Source: Prado023 sp963714995
GTDB taxonomy: Bacteria > Actinomycetota > Actinomycetes > S36-B12 > CAIYMF01
DNA: 64,000 nt
Direction of reading: 5' to 3'
NCBI GenBank assembly: GCA_963714995.1
Contig: CAVQQP010000002.1
Coordinates: forward strand, 186,001 to 250,000
The notes under the pieces are model-generated. The model searched no databases. It was not told the origin of the DNA and worked only from the letters and a program-made list of their open reading frames with translations. Shown here in pieces: positions 50,383 through 59,592 of this stretch. The translations under genes and the position numbers were made by a program. The number at the start of each line of letters is the position of its first letter. The stretch's first letter is position 1.

Positions 50383-51033
50383 GTGGCCGAGCTGGACCTG
50401 CAGCCGCCCGGTCGCGGTGTACAGCCAGCGTCGCTGCGACCACGCCGTGCCCGCCCGGGGGTTGGCCGCTCGCGTCGCCGACTCACTGACGGCGAACCCG
50501 AAACCCAGGTCCAGACAGACGATCCTCACCACTCTGCGCCACACACCCCACGGCTGACCCGGCTCGGGAACCACGGCCACCGACATCGCGCGTCGTTCCG
50601 CGGTCCGCAGGATCAGGTCGACCAGCGCGACTGCGCGGGTGACCTGAGCGCGGGACACCGCCACCGCGACGACCCCATCCGCAGTCGTGTGGAGCATGCC
50701 CCGCTCGTCCGGGCGGCCGGCGCGCAGCGCCGCACGGGTGGCCTGCACCACCGTGGATCGAACCGAGTCCCGCTTCGGTGACGGGGTTCGGGCGCGGGTT
50801 CGGCCGCGCGCAGGTGGGGCCTCGTCCTCGTCGGACAGTACGGGCGAACCCACACCGGGCTTGGTCAGCTCGGGCTCGGTCACCTGCACCTGCCGCGGAC
50901 TCAACCTGCGCGCCGACACCACGCCCCCTCCCACCGACCACCCCAGAGCCAGCCGGTCACCCCACCCGCTGCGCCAGAGCATTCTGGCCCGCCCGGCGCC
51001 GCCCGAGACCACGTCAGGGCAGGCTGTGGACAA
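50377..51033 (-). CDS. Truncated hypothetical protein of a mobile-element-associated type
   Basis: 218 codons. The N-terminal 60 residues look weak. From STVVQATRAALRAG onward the order is DERGMLHTTADGVVAVAVS, then RAVALVDLILRTAERRAMSV, then IVCLDLGFGFAVSES and a C-terminal RWLYTATGRLQVQLGHE. This resembles the C-terminal half of a large uncharacterised family often met near integrases, whose members continue beyond the tGRL(x)L motif; here a TAG stops it right where the integrase homology ends. I infer that it lost both ends. Function unknown; it may be a pseudogene. Confidence 0.45.
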   Translation of the reverse strand: MSTACPDVVSGGAGRARMLWRSGWGDRLALGWSVGGGVVSARRLSPRQVQVTEPELTKPGVGSPVLSDEDEAPPARGRTRARTPSPKRDSVRSTVVQATRAALRAGRPDERGMLHTTADGVVAVAVSRAQVTRAVALVDLILRTAERRAMSVAVVPEPGQPWGVWRRVVRIVCLDLGFGFAVSESATRAANPRAGTAWSQRRWLYTATGRLQVQLGHE

Positions 51034-51409
51034 CCTGTGGACGACCGCGTGCGAGCCGACGACGCATGCAGTCTCGCCCGCACACCGCGATGAGAGGAGA
51101 GGATCCGTCGCAGCGTTTGAGCGCCTGTCCCCCCGCCGCCTTCATCGGCACCGCCCGACCATGCGGCACTGGCGGCGAATGGACGCGCCTGGTGTCGATG
51201 GTGGTTCCTGGTCGGAGCCGGAGCTCGACGCGGCTGGCGCGCGGTTGGCGACCACCGAGGTTGCGATGAGCGCCGCTTGGTGGTTCGGATCGACCGTTGA
51301 CGGCAGCGCCTCGACGGCGAGAGCCTTCTCGCGGGTTCGTGCGGCTCGTGGGTGCGGTCAGCTCATGAGTGGCGCGTCTGCCGAGGGCCGGAACGTTGAG
51401 GAGGCGTGG
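51034..51409. other. Region without a supported gene
   Basis: 376 bases. Short frames exist on both strands but none has a ribosome-binding site with a recognisable product. No repeats or RNA genes seen. It probably contains the promoter of the next gene. Confidence 0.5.
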
Positions 51410-51860
51410 GTGAGGAAGGTTGAGGTGCGCGTCATCATTCTCCGTCCCGTGGAGGACGTGTTCGCCTATGTCATTGCCGTCGAGTGCATGCCCGAGTGGC
51501 GCGGTGACGTCGCTGAGGCCGTCCAACTCACTGACGGTCCGTTCGGGGTGGGGACCCGGATCCGGGCCGGCGCCAGGCTGTTCGGGCGTCCCCTGGGAAT
51601 CGTCGTCGAAGTGACCGAGTTGGAGCCCGACGCGAAGTTCGCCTACCGGCCTGTCTCGGGGCCGCTTCAGACCCACAACGTCTACACCTTCCGACAGCGA
51701 GGCCAATGGCACCCGGGTCACCCTCACCGACGAGATCGAACTGGGTGGCATCGTCGGGATTCTCGAGCCCGTGATGGCTCGTCTCGTCCGCCGGCAGTAC
51801 GCGGCGAACCTCGGCAGGCTGAAGACCCTTCTCGAAGCGCAACCCGCCAGCGGGACGTGA
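51410..51860 (+). CDS. SRPBCC-family (polyketide cyclase-like) protein, frame broken near 51693
   Basis: GTG 51410-51412 follows GAGGAGG at 51398-51404. The start VRKVEVRVIILRPVEDVFAYV, then MPEWRGDVAEAVQLTDGPFGVGTRI and KFAYRPVSGP, is typical SRPBCC. At NVYTF the frame slips; one base later it reads DSEANGTRVTLTDEIELGG and GILEPVMARLVRRQYAANLGRLKTLLE to the TGA at 51858-51860. TTCCGACAG where TTCGACAG is expected accounts for it. Joined length is 149 residues. The fold binds hydrophobic ligands; the ligand is unknown. A paralogue follows. Confidence 0.75.
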
Positions 51861-51947
51861 GCCGCAGTCGCGTGCGATGCGTCATCGCCCTGGTGTCCTG
51901 CCCCTCTGGCCCCCTACGCTTCCGGCACGACCAGAGAGCGAGCGTCC

Positions 51948-52388
51948 ATGGAATCGTTCCAGATGACCATCGAGATCGATCGCCCACACGACGAGGTGTT
52001 CGCATTCCTCTGCGACCTTGAGAACGATCCACGGTGGCGCCGCGAGTGGGTGGACGCCAGGCGCACCTCAGAAGGCCCGATCGGCGTCGGCACGACAACC
52101 TCCCTCTTCGCGACGATCCTCGGCCGGCGAACTGAGGCCGTCTACGAGGTGACCGCGTACGACCCTGGCCGAACGGTGACGTGGAAGACGGTGCGCGGCC
52201 CCCTCCCCCTGACCTTCTGGCGCGGTGTCGAGCCACATAGGGAGGGCACACGGGTGACCATGGGCTACGCAGGCGACTTCCGCGGGTTGCTCGGGCTACT
52301 GCGACCGTTGATCATTCCCATGGGCAAGCGAGCCCTCAAGGGCGACCTCCCAACCCTCAAGCAACTGCTCGAAACCAGCGCGACCTGA
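51948..52388 (+). CDS. SRPBCC-family protein
   Basis: 146 residues, intact. MTIEIDRPHDEVFAFLCDLENDPRWRREWV, GPIGVGTTTSLFATILGRRTEAVYEVTAYDPG and the C-terminal helix MGKRALKGDLPTLKQLLE are the family pattern. It shares layout with the preceding gene (about 90 bases away) and the remnant at 54.4 kb, so this is a small paralogue group. Role unknown. Confidence 0.85.
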   Translation: MESFQMTIEIDRPHDEVFAFLCDLENDPRWRREWVDARRTSEGPIGVGTTTSLFATILGRRTEAVYEVTAYDPGRTVTWKTVRGPLPLTFWRGVEPHREGTRVTMGYAGDFRGLLGLLRPLIIPMGKRALKGDLPTLKQLLETSAT

Positions 52389-52554
52389 GGCACCCCTCCC
52401 AGAGCCCTCCCGCACTCCAAGTGGGGCGGTCGACAGGCGGCGACAGGCGGCGGTGTGGGGCACGCCGGTCCGGTCACGTGGTCGGCTGGTCGGGGACCTC
52501 TCGAATGGTGCGGATGGCGTTGAGGGGTAGGGGGAAGCCGATGTAGTCGGCGGA

Positions 52555-52914
52555 CTAGGCCAACGACCAGACTCCGACGAGCGCCGTCAGGGTGAGCACC
52601 GTCAGGAACGCGAACATGATCGCCGCCGCCCACTCGCGTCGGGCCAGGAAGTACCCGGGGCTCGCGATCACGGTGTACAGCAGCATCCCAAGTGCTGTTG
52701 CGGCGACAACCACCGTTCCGTGGGCCAACAAGGTGACGCCCCCGGCGATGAGCAGGACCGCCGTGACGAGCTCTGCGGTCAGGTGCAGTCCGATTTCAGC
52801 CCGAGATCGATCGGGCCTCGTGAGCGCCCCCTGGCCGATGCTGATGCCCCACCAAGCGACCATTAGCGCACCCACCACGAGGCAGTACGCGGCCAATGCC
52901 GACTCCACGGTCAT
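52555..52914 (-). CDS. Small four-helix membrane protein
   Basis: 119 residues from ATG 52912-52914 (MTVESALAAY); an ATG at 52935 is possible. Four membrane segments: ALAAYCLVVGALMVAWWG, LVTAVLLIAGGVTLLAHG, AATALGMLLYTVIASPGYFL and AIMFAFLTVLTLTALVGVW. No catalytic motif. Family not recognised. Confidence 0.65.
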   Translation of the reverse strand: MTVESALAAYCLVVGALMVAWWGISIGQGALTRPDRSRAEIGLHLTAELVTAVLLIAGGVTLLAHGTVVVAATALGMLLYTVIASPGYFLARREWAAAIMFAFLTVLTLTALVGVWSLA

Positions 52915-52935
52915 ACTGTCCGCTACCCACTCCAC

Positions 52936-53339
52936 CCGCTGCGCGTTGAACGCATGCTGGTGGGTCTCCTGACCGCCTGACCGGTTCGCATAGTCGAGCT
53001 GTTCTGGCGATCTGATCGTAGGTCAGGCCGGCAGAGTCAGCTCGACGACTTGGGTCCGGCGGTGCATCACCTCAGCGCACGCTCGGGTGCGCTCCTGTGG
53101 CTGCGTGCATGGCTCCAGGTTGGGACATTTCGAGCCGTGGGGACCGTTACGGATGTCGGTGGCGAGGCATGCCCTCTACCCGCAGCTGCCGCAAGGCCCG
53201 CCATGACGATCGCCCGGACTGGGAAGGGTGCCGCGAGCCCGGGGGTTCGGTCCTCATGGCCGAAGGCGCGTCATTGAGGCGACACCAGTAGCGTCGAACC
53301 CGCCGGCGGTGCCAGCCTCGAACAGGAGGAGACCCCCGG
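52936..53339. other. Region without a supported gene
   Basis: 404 bases. A 64-codon frame at 53097-53291 has several Cys and Arg but no ribosome-binding site and no recognisable family. The last 20 bases carry GGAGGAG ahead of the methyltransferase. Confidence 0.5.
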
Positions 53340-54146
53340 GTGAGCTCCACACGAGGGGCTGATCGAAGAGGAGGCTGGGCAGTGCTCGACTTCTACCCAC
53401 GCTTCTACGCCGCGATCGCCACCAGCCCGGCGCACGCCGAGTTCGCCAAGCGGCTGTACGGCGCCGACCTGGGCCAGCACGGGTTCGCCGACCTCGCTCA
53501 GCTCACGTTGGTGGCTGACGCCTCAGGCCTCAGCACCGGCCAACGGGCGATCGACATCGGCTGCGGCGACGGGCGAATCTCCGATCACCTCGCTGAGGCG
53601 ACCGGTGCCGTGGTTGACGGCAGCGACCTCAACCCCGCTGCGATCACCCTCGCCAGGTCAGGCAACGCCCAGCCGGCAGCCGAGTTCTTTGAGGCGGACA
53701 TCAACACCCAGGAGCTGCCGGAGGGCCGATACGACGCCATCATCTCCATCGACTCGCTGTACTTCGCCACAGACAAGGATGCCGTGGTCACGGGCTGGGC
53801 CCGGGCGTTGAGACCCGGCGGGCGGCTGGTCATCATCTACTCCCACAGTTGGGAGCCCTGGGTCCCTCGGCATCAGTTCGATGCTGCTGCGTTGGCGCCC
53901 GAGCGGACCCCCGCTGCGGTCGCCCTTGCAGCTGCGGGGCTGGTCCCCGACCTGGTCGTCGACCTCACGCAAGCCGACTACGAGTTGGCCAGGCGCCGCG
54001 AACGGCTGATCAGGGAATTCGCTGACCAATTCGTGGCCGAGGGCAACGCGTTCATCGCCGAGAACCGGCTCGGGGACGCGTTGGGCATCCAGCGCGCATG
54101 CCAGGCCGGGCTGCATGCCCGCTACCTCTACCGCGCCTCCCGCTGA
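53340..54146 (+). CDS. Class I SAM-dependent methyltransferase
   Basis: 268 residues from GTG 53340 (GGAGGAG 8 bases upstream). A second GTG at 53382 with GAGGAGG is equally good and gives 254 residues starting VLDFYPRFYAAIA. Motif I is AIDIGCGDGRIS, with VDGSDLNPAAI as the motif II acid, and DAIISIDSLYFATDKDAVVTGWARALRPGGRLVI as motifs IV to VI. The substrate is unknown. It is alone on its strand among accessory genes. Confidence 0.85.
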   Translation: MSSTRGADRRGGWAVLDFYPRFYAAIATSPAHAEFAKRLYGADLGQHGFADLAQLTLVADASGLSTGQRAIDIGCGDGRISDHLAEATGAVVDGSDLNPAAITLARSGNAQPAAEFFEADINTQELPEGRYDAIISIDSLYFATDKDAVVTGWARALRPGGRLVIIYSHSWEPWVPRHQFDAAALAPERTPAAVALAAAGLVPDLVVDLTQADYELARRRERLIREFADQFVAEGNAFIAENRLGDALGIQRACQAGLHARYLYRASR

Positions 54147-54396
54147 CCCCCCGATCAACGCCGGGCCGCAGCCCGGCCTGAACACGGTAGGGCGACCGGC
54201 GGGGCGGTCCGAGAGGCGGTGCTGCAAGGCGTCAGGCAACCCGGAGTGCCGTCTGGTTACCTCGTGGGGCTCTACCGTTGCCGGATGACGCCAGGTCGGG
54301 TTCCGCCGCCTCCACGTCGGGACCACTGGCCCTTTCCGAGCCGGCCCCGCGGTGGCGATCATGGGACCGGGCGGTAGGCGTTGGGCGCAGGCCCGG

Positions 54397-54790
54397 ATGG
54401 TGACGATAGAGGGTCGACAGTCATCGCGCGGACCGCTGAGGACGTCTTCGACTTCGTCGCCGACGAGCGCAACGAGCCGACGTACAACCCACGCATGACC
54501 CGGGTCGAACAGGAGACGCCCGGGCCTGTTGGCAAGGGGACTCGATGGTCGGCGACGATCGAGTCACGAGGCGAGCCGCTTCGACATGACGATCGAGGTC
54601 ACCGACCACGTCAGGCCGTCCCGTCTGGGCATGACGACCCGCATGTCTGCAGCTGTGATCACCGGCGCGCTCACCTTCGAACCCAATCCCGCTCGGGTTT
54701 GGGGCGCTCCCGCCTTGGTCACGCTGGGTGAGATGAGGTGTGAACGGCCGGCTACAGGCCCGTCCTGCTGGGCGCTGCAATGCCCGCCAC
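54397..54790 (+). pseudogene. SRPBCC-family remnant with two frame breaks
   Basis: Fragments in three frames align in order to an SRPBCC protein: MVTIE from ATG 54397, then STVIARTAEDVFDFVADERN and PTYNPRMTRVEQETPGPVGKGTRWSATI, then ASRFDMTIEVTDHVRPSRLGMTT and ITGALTFEP. Breaks lie near 54411 and 54555-54565. Past 54690 the sequence no longer fits the family. It is probably a decayed paralogue of the genes at 51.4 and 51.9 kb. Confidence 0.6.
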
Positions 54791-54918
54791 GAAAGCGCCC
54801 AGCTCGCGGCGGAAGGGGGCAGGCACCAGTTCAGCCCGGGCGACCTGGCAGCGCGGTCACTGGGTCCGGCGCCGGGTGGCGACCGCCGGTGTGGCGGTGT
54901 TGGCCGACGGGACCACCC

Positions 54919-55661
54919 TCATCCGCCGGTTCTGGCGGCTGCGACGGCAGCGGCCGGCGAGCCGGTGAAGACCGGGCCATGCCCGGGGACGACCACGTCC
55001 GCGGACAGACCCGACAGTGCTGTCAGCGAGGCGCGTGCCTGGTCGTTGTCGTGGTTGAAGAACGCCGGCAGCAGCGTAGGGCCGGCCGGGTGGGCGAGCG
55101 CATGCTCGGTCATCAGCGCGTCGCCGGCGAGCAGGGCACCCCGCTCGGGCAGGTGGAACGCGCAGTGCCCCGAGGTATGGCCCGGGGTAAAGACAGGGAT
55201 CGGCCGGCCCGGGATGTCCAGCACCTGGGTGGTGAACGTCTCCACGGCGCCGAGCCGTTCGACCTTGGTGACACCCAGCGACATCGCCTCGCGGACCCAG
55301 ACGATCACGTCGCGTCGCCAGGCCATCGCAAGCAACGTCCTGACCGAGACCTGCTCGATGCGCTCACCGGTCGCGTTGGGTACCTCCAGCGCGTGGGCAA
55401 GCACCCGCTTGCCGTGGACGGTGCGGAAGAGCTCCGCGCTGCCCAGATGGTCCGGGTGGGCATGGGTCAGGATGACCGCAGCCACATCCGCTGGCGACCG
55501 GCCTAACCGTGCCAGCGACGCGATCACCCGATCCCGATCACCCGGGTAGCCGGTGTCGACCAGGGTCACCTCGTCGCCGTCGACCACCAGCACCCATCCA
55601 CGTGCTTGGCTCGGGCATGCCACATCCCGGGCGCAACCTCACGGACATCAAGGTCGTTCAT
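54919..55661 (-). CDS. MBL-fold metallo-hydrolase, frame broken near 55597
   Basis: ATG 55659-55661 with GGAGGTGG gives MNDLDVREVAPGMWHARAKHV; then a base seems missing, and one frame over it continues WVLVVDGDEVTLVDTGYPGDRD to a stop at 54919. Length 743 bases is one short of a multiple of three. Zinc ligands are HAHPDH, GHTSGHCAFH, the Asp in LLAGDALM, and a final PGHGP. This is the glyoxalase II-like group; the substrate is unknown. Either an assembly deletion or a true break is possible. Confidence 0.8.
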
Positions 55662-56003
55662 CGCCACCACCTCCAGCAGATCGACACGCGACCAGCCTGA
55701 CCGGTCTTGAACGGGCCGTTCGCGGCGACGTCTCTGGCCAGGTCTGCCCCGACGCCAGCGACACTCTCCGACTCATCCCGACCACGTCCCACGCCTCCGT
55801 TCGAGCGTGGCACGAGGACCCCTCCCACGGCAGGGGACAACGTCCCCAGGTCCCACCCGGCGCGTGATCACCCACGCCCAAGGCCGCGCAACTCGGCCCA
55901 CTTAGCCGGATCAGAGCCAGTCCAGCCAAGCCTTCCTTGCTCTCGTCGAGGTGCGTCCACAGGGCGGGGGGAGGGGGCCGCCCAGCCCCGGTGGCCTTGG
56001 GGT
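55662..56003. other. Region without a supported gene
   Basis: 342 bases between two leftward genes. I see no coding frame with a product I can support and no RNA gene. It likely holds the promoter of the MBL gene and the 3' end of the phosphoribosyltransferase transcript. Confidence 0.5.
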
Positions 56004-56537
56004 CTACAAGTCGCGCGCCTTGAGCTTGGCCACGTAGGGCAGGTTGCGCAGCTGGCCCTGCCAGGGCAGTCCAAATCCGACGAGCATCTCGTCACTGTCC
56101 ATCTCGTAGGCGTAGTACTGGCGAACGGGGATGTCCACGCGTCCGGGTTTGACGAAGAGCGTCGCCACCGACACGGACGCGGGTTGGTGTGTGGCGAGGT
56201 GGGCCACCAGCCGCTTCATCGTGCCGCCGGACTCGATCGCGTCATCGACGACGAGCACGTCCCTGCCCGCGATGGGGATGTTCTGGTGGTACACGATCGG
56301 CGAGGCGTTGTTCCGTTCTCCGGGAGTGTGCGGGCAGGAGATGAAGTCCATCTCGATGTCGAACGTGAGCTGGCGGACCAGGTCCGCCGTCGCCAGGATC
56401 CCACCGGGCACGACCGTGATCACGACTGCTGAGGTGAAGTCGGCGTTCAGCCGCCCCGCGACTCGAGCGATCCCCTCGCGAATACGGTCGTCGCTCAGCA
56501 CCGTCTCCCCGATGACCTCGTGACTCACCTGATGCAT
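56004..56537 (-). CDS. Hypoxanthine phosphoribosyltransferase-like protein
   Basis: 177 residues. The PRPP-binding motif VLVVDDAIESGGTM is near residue 95; VVITVVPGGILATADLVRQL near 38 is the PPi loop, and the hood has DIPVRQYYAYEMDSDEMLVGFGL. These fit HGPRT-type purine salvage. Typical hpt genes sit beside tilS/ftsH; this one is isolated in an accessory region, so it is probably an additional copy. Base specificity uncertain. Confidence 0.75.
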   Translation of the reverse strand: MHQVSHEVIGETVLSDDRIREGIARVAGRLNADFTSAVVITVVPGGILATADLVRQLTFDIEMDFISCPHTPGERNNASPIVYHQNIPIAGRDVLVVDDAIESGGTMKRLVAHLATHQPASVSVATLFVKPGRVDIPVRQYYAYEMDSDEMLVGFGLPWQGQLRNLPYVAKLKARDL

Positions 56538-56766
56538 TGTGCCGCTGCGGGGGCGAGGATGCCCTGGCCATCACGTCCGCCCGTCAGCTCTTGACGACCT
56601 CGGTCAGATCGGCGCCGTCACCCTCGTTCGCGTCCACTGGGCGCTGCGATGCCTGCCGGATGCGCCCAACTCGCGGCGGATAGACGCGGGTCAGGCGGAG
56701 CGGCGGTGGGGACGCGGGCTGCTACTCGGCAGCCTCCGCTGGTAGGTGGTCGGCACTGGCGGCGCA

Positions 56767-57141
56767 CTACTCGTGACTGAGCAGTGCCGTCCCATCGGGG
56801 TTGTCAATGATGTACTTCCAACTGCCGTCAGGCTGACGACGCACGACCTCGGCCGTTGCTCCCGTCGGGGTCGATCCATCCGGCATCTGCATGGTCCACG
56901 GCGTGTGGATCAGCGCCAGGTCCCCAGCCGGGAAGACAAGGGACTCTCCGAACACCAGCTTGGCACCGGAGTCGAGGTATGCCTTGAGCGTCACGCGGAT
57001 CTGGTCATGACCGGTCGACGTGCCGTGCGACGTCGGAAAGACAGCATCCTCCTCGTAGAGGGACATGAGCCCCGTCAGGTCACTGTCGGCAAAGTACCGC
57101 TCGAACAGGGTGCTCGCCTCGGCCGGTTCACGCGCGCTCAT
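56767..57141 (-). CDS. SnoaL/DUF4440-like protein (NTF2 fold)
   Basis: 124 residues. FERYFADSDLTGLMSLYEEDAVF, GHDQIRVTLKAYLDSGAKL and WTMQMPDGSTPTGATAEVVRRQPDGSWKYIIDNP are the usual pattern of SnoaL-like ketosteroid-isomerase-fold proteins. Catalytic role unclear. It is divergent from the aldo/keto reductase gene; about 140 bases separate them. Confidence 0.8.
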   Translation of the reverse strand: MSAREPAEASTLFERYFADSDLTGLMSLYEEDAVFPTSHGTSTGHDQIRVTLKAYLDSGAKLVFGESLVFPAGDLALIHTPWTMQMPDGSTPTGATAEVVRRQPDGSWKYIIDNPDGTALLSHE

Positions 57142-57271
57142 CGGGATCCCTTCGTCGTCTTCGGATGCTGCAACCTACCTGCGCTGGCCATCTGTTGTCG
57201 CGACCCCGCCACCTCCCCGAGTCGGGCATGCAGGTCCGGTGTCCGCGATGCCGCGGGGATTCACTCGCCGC

Positions 57272-57277
57272 TAGGTT
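57272..57277 (+). promoter_or_regulatory. -10 box of the aldo/keto reductase gene
   Basis: TAGGTT ends 6 bases before the ATG at 57284, so the transcript would begin at or near the start codon. No Shine-Dalgarno is present. The same hexamer lies 6 bases before the GTG of the DUF2207 gene. Confidence 0.4.
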
Positions 57278-57283
57278 GGCTGC

Positions 57284-58282
57284 ATGACATCTCACGTCTC
57301 GCAGCAACGCATGGATCGCAGGCCCCTCGGTGCCCGAAGCGGGCTGGAGGTGTCCGAGGTCGGGCTGGGGCTCTGGGCGGTTTCGGGCAGCGAATGGGGC
57401 CCTGTCCAGGACGAGGAGAATCTCGAGGCGATCGACGCGGCGCTGGAGTCCGGCGTCAACTTCTTCGACACCGCCGACGTCTACGGAGGCGGTCACTCGG
57501 AGGAGTTGCTGGGTCGCGCGCTCCGGACGCGGCGTGATGCGTTCGTCGTGGCCACCAAGATCGGCTGGATCGACTTCGACGGGCAGGCGAACCGCTCGCA
57601 GTACGACAGCGTCGACAAGCTGGTGGCCGGTGTGCAGGGGTCGTTGGGTCGCCTGGGAACTGACCGCATCGATGTCATCCAGTGCCACGTGGACTACCCG
57701 GAACCGAACACGCCGGTGTTCATCGAGGGGTTCCGGCGACTCAAGGAGGCGGGAACGGTCCGGGCGTGGGGGGTCAGCACCAGTGATCCCGACCACCTGC
57801 GCCGGTTCAACGCCGACGGTGACTGCGATGTGCTGCAGACCGACTACTCCATCCTCAACCGCACTGCAGAGGCCGAACTGCTCCCCTACTGCCAGGAGAA
57901 CGGGATCGGAGTCATCGTGCGGGGTCCACTCGCCATGGGGTTGCTCACGGGCAAGTACACGGCCTCCGACACCTTCCCCGAGGGTGACTTCCGTCGGGCC
58001 TGGATCGACGACCCGGCACAGCATGAGCAGTTCCTCCGCGACCTGGAGACCGTGGACACGCTGCGCGGCGTGGTCCCCGACGGCGAGTCGATGGCGCAGT
58101 TCGCCCTGCGGTTCGTCCGCAGCCACCCAGCGGTCAGCACCGTGATACCCGGTGCCAAGGACCGCCGACAGGCCGAAACCAACTCGGCCGCCGGGCTCAG
58201 GCCCCTGCTGTCAGAACAGGAGAAGGCGGCAGTTGATCGCCTCGTCCCCCCCGGTGGCGGACGCAAGATCTGGCCCGCGTAG
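57284..58282 (+). CDS. Aldo/keto reductase
   Basis: 332 residues. Catalytic tetrad: Asp and Tyr in FFDTADVYGGGHSEELLG, Lys in VVATKIGW, His in VIQCHVDYPEPNTP. NADPH-binding part: STVIPGAKDRRQAETN. Reduces carbonyls with NADPH; the length and GVSTSDP/QTDYSILNR motifs suit the AKR11-14-like YccK/Tas group. Monocistronic. Confidence 0.92.
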   Translation: MTSHVSQQRMDRRPLGARSGLEVSEVGLGLWAVSGSEWGPVQDEENLEAIDAALESGVNFFDTADVYGGGHSEELLGRALRTRRDAFVVATKIGWIDFDGQANRSQYDSVDKLVAGVQGSLGRLGTDRIDVIQCHVDYPEPNTPVFIEGFRRLKEAGTVRAWGVSTSDPDHLRRFNADGDCDVLQTDYSILNRTAEAELLPYCQENGIGVIVRGPLAMGLLTGKYTASDTFPEGDFRRAWIDDPAQHEQFLRDLETVDTLRGVVPDGESMAQFALRFVRSHPAVSTVIPGAKDRRQAETNSAAGLRPLLSEQEKAAVDRLVPPGGGRKIWPA

Positions 58283-58449
58283 GCAACCGGTGAGGTCCCG
58301 CGATTCGCGAGTGCGGGTTCCTGGCTCTGAGCGGGCCGAACTGCCCCAGTTCAGGTCGCGGAACAACATGTGGTGCCATCCTTCGATGCCGCCCCACCCA
58401 CGGCCACTCTGGAAGTTGCGCGGGAGGATCTCGGTGGTTTGATCATCCC

Positions 58450-59355
58450 ATGCGCATCTTCTTCACCGGGGGCAGCGGCAAGGCTGGCAGGCACGTCGTG
58501 GCGCACCTCGCCGGGCGCGGTCATCAGGTCACCAACGCCGACCTCGTCCCCTTGGGAAACCCGGCCGTGGCGGATCTGAGGGTCGACCTCACCGACCTCG
58601 GCGAGACCTACTCGGCGATGGCAGGGCTGGCGAGGATGGCGGAGTTGGAGCCGGTGAAGAAACCCGGCTACGACGCCGTCGTGCACTTCGCGGCTGTGCC
58701 GGCGATCCTGCGGACCTCCGATGCGAGGACCTACGCCACGAACGTGCTCAGCACGTACAACGTGCTCGAAGCCGCGACACGGCTCGGTATCCGGAAGATC
58801 GTGTTCGCATCCTCGGAGGCGACCTACGGGATCTGCTTCGCCCAGGGCGAGCGGCGACCGCAGTACGTGCCGGTGGACGAGGACCACCCGACCGTGCCAG
58901 AGGACTCCTACGCGATGTCCAAGGTGGCCAATGAGGTGACGGCACGCTCCTTCCAGGCCCGCACCGGCGCCGACGTCTACGGGCTACGGATCAGCAGCGT
59001 GGTCGAGCCGCACGAGTACGCCGAACTGTTCCCGGACTTCCTCGCCGATCCCGTCGCTGAGGCGGCGCAAGCATCTTCGCCTACGTCGACACTCGAGACC
59101 TCGCCCAGGTGGTGCAACGCTGCCTGGAGGTCGACGGGCTCGGCTACGAGGTCTTCAACATTGCCAACCCGGACATGTCCGTCGCAGCGACGACCGACGA
59201 GGTCCGGGTCCGCTTCTACGACAGGGGTGGAGCTGAAACGGCAGATGGGGCCCAACGAGTCCTTCAACTCCATCGACAAAGCCCGCGAACTCCTCGGATA
59301 CGCGCCGCAGCACTCGTGGCGCGAGGTCCTGCCGGATCCGCAGACACAGAACTGA
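58450..59355 (+). CDS. NAD-dependent epimerase/dehydratase, with two compensating frame breaks
   Basis: Rossmann motif FTGGSGKAGRHV at the start; catalytic YxxxK in SYAMSKVANE; VVHFAAVPAILRTSD and KIVFASSEATYG are SDR-extended motifs. After FLADPVAEAA the frame slips near 59070 (one base missing) to AYVDTRDLAQVVQRCLEVDG and FNIANPDMS, and slips back near 59225 (one base extra in a GGGG run) to PNESFNSIDKARELLGYAPQHSW. Net length is a multiple of three, 301 codons. Between the breaks the main frame encodes about 50 scrambled residues. Broken gene or two assembly errors. Confidence 0.75.
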   Translation: MRIFFTGGSGKAGRHVVAHLAGRGHQVTNADLVPLGNPAVADLRVDLTDLGETYSAMAGLARMAELEPVKKPGYDAVVHFAAVPAILRTSDARTYATNVLSTYNVLEAATRLGIRKIVFASSEATYGICFAQGERRPQYVPVDEDHPTVPEDSYAMSKVANEVTARSFQARTGADVYGLRISSVVEPHEYAELFPDFLADPVAEAAQASSPTSTLETSPRWCNAAWRSTGSATRSSTLPTRTCPSQRRPTRSGSASTTGVELKRQMGPNESFNSIDKARELLGYAPQHSWREVLPDPQTQN

Positions 59356-59592
59356 CGCCACACGACCCGGCTGCTGCGCGGGCCCGACCCGCACGCGGCG
59401 GGATGACGCCGTTCGATGCGCGGATGCAAGTCGGGGCGTCGGGCCTCGGCTATGCCGGTCTGTGAGGTGACGACCCACGGCGTCGGCGGGGCAGGTCTCA
59501 TTGGCACGCTCCTCACCGTGCTTGGGCACCCCGAACCATCCGCCGGGGCTTCAGGAGTACGGTGAGCGCGGATCAGTACTCGGCTGGAAGGG

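Noticed and set aside
50687..52021. 444-codon fused ORF across 50.7-52.0 kb
   Set aside because: It joins unrelated sequence to the SRPBCC gene; the GTG at 51410 with a strong ribosome-binding site is the real start.
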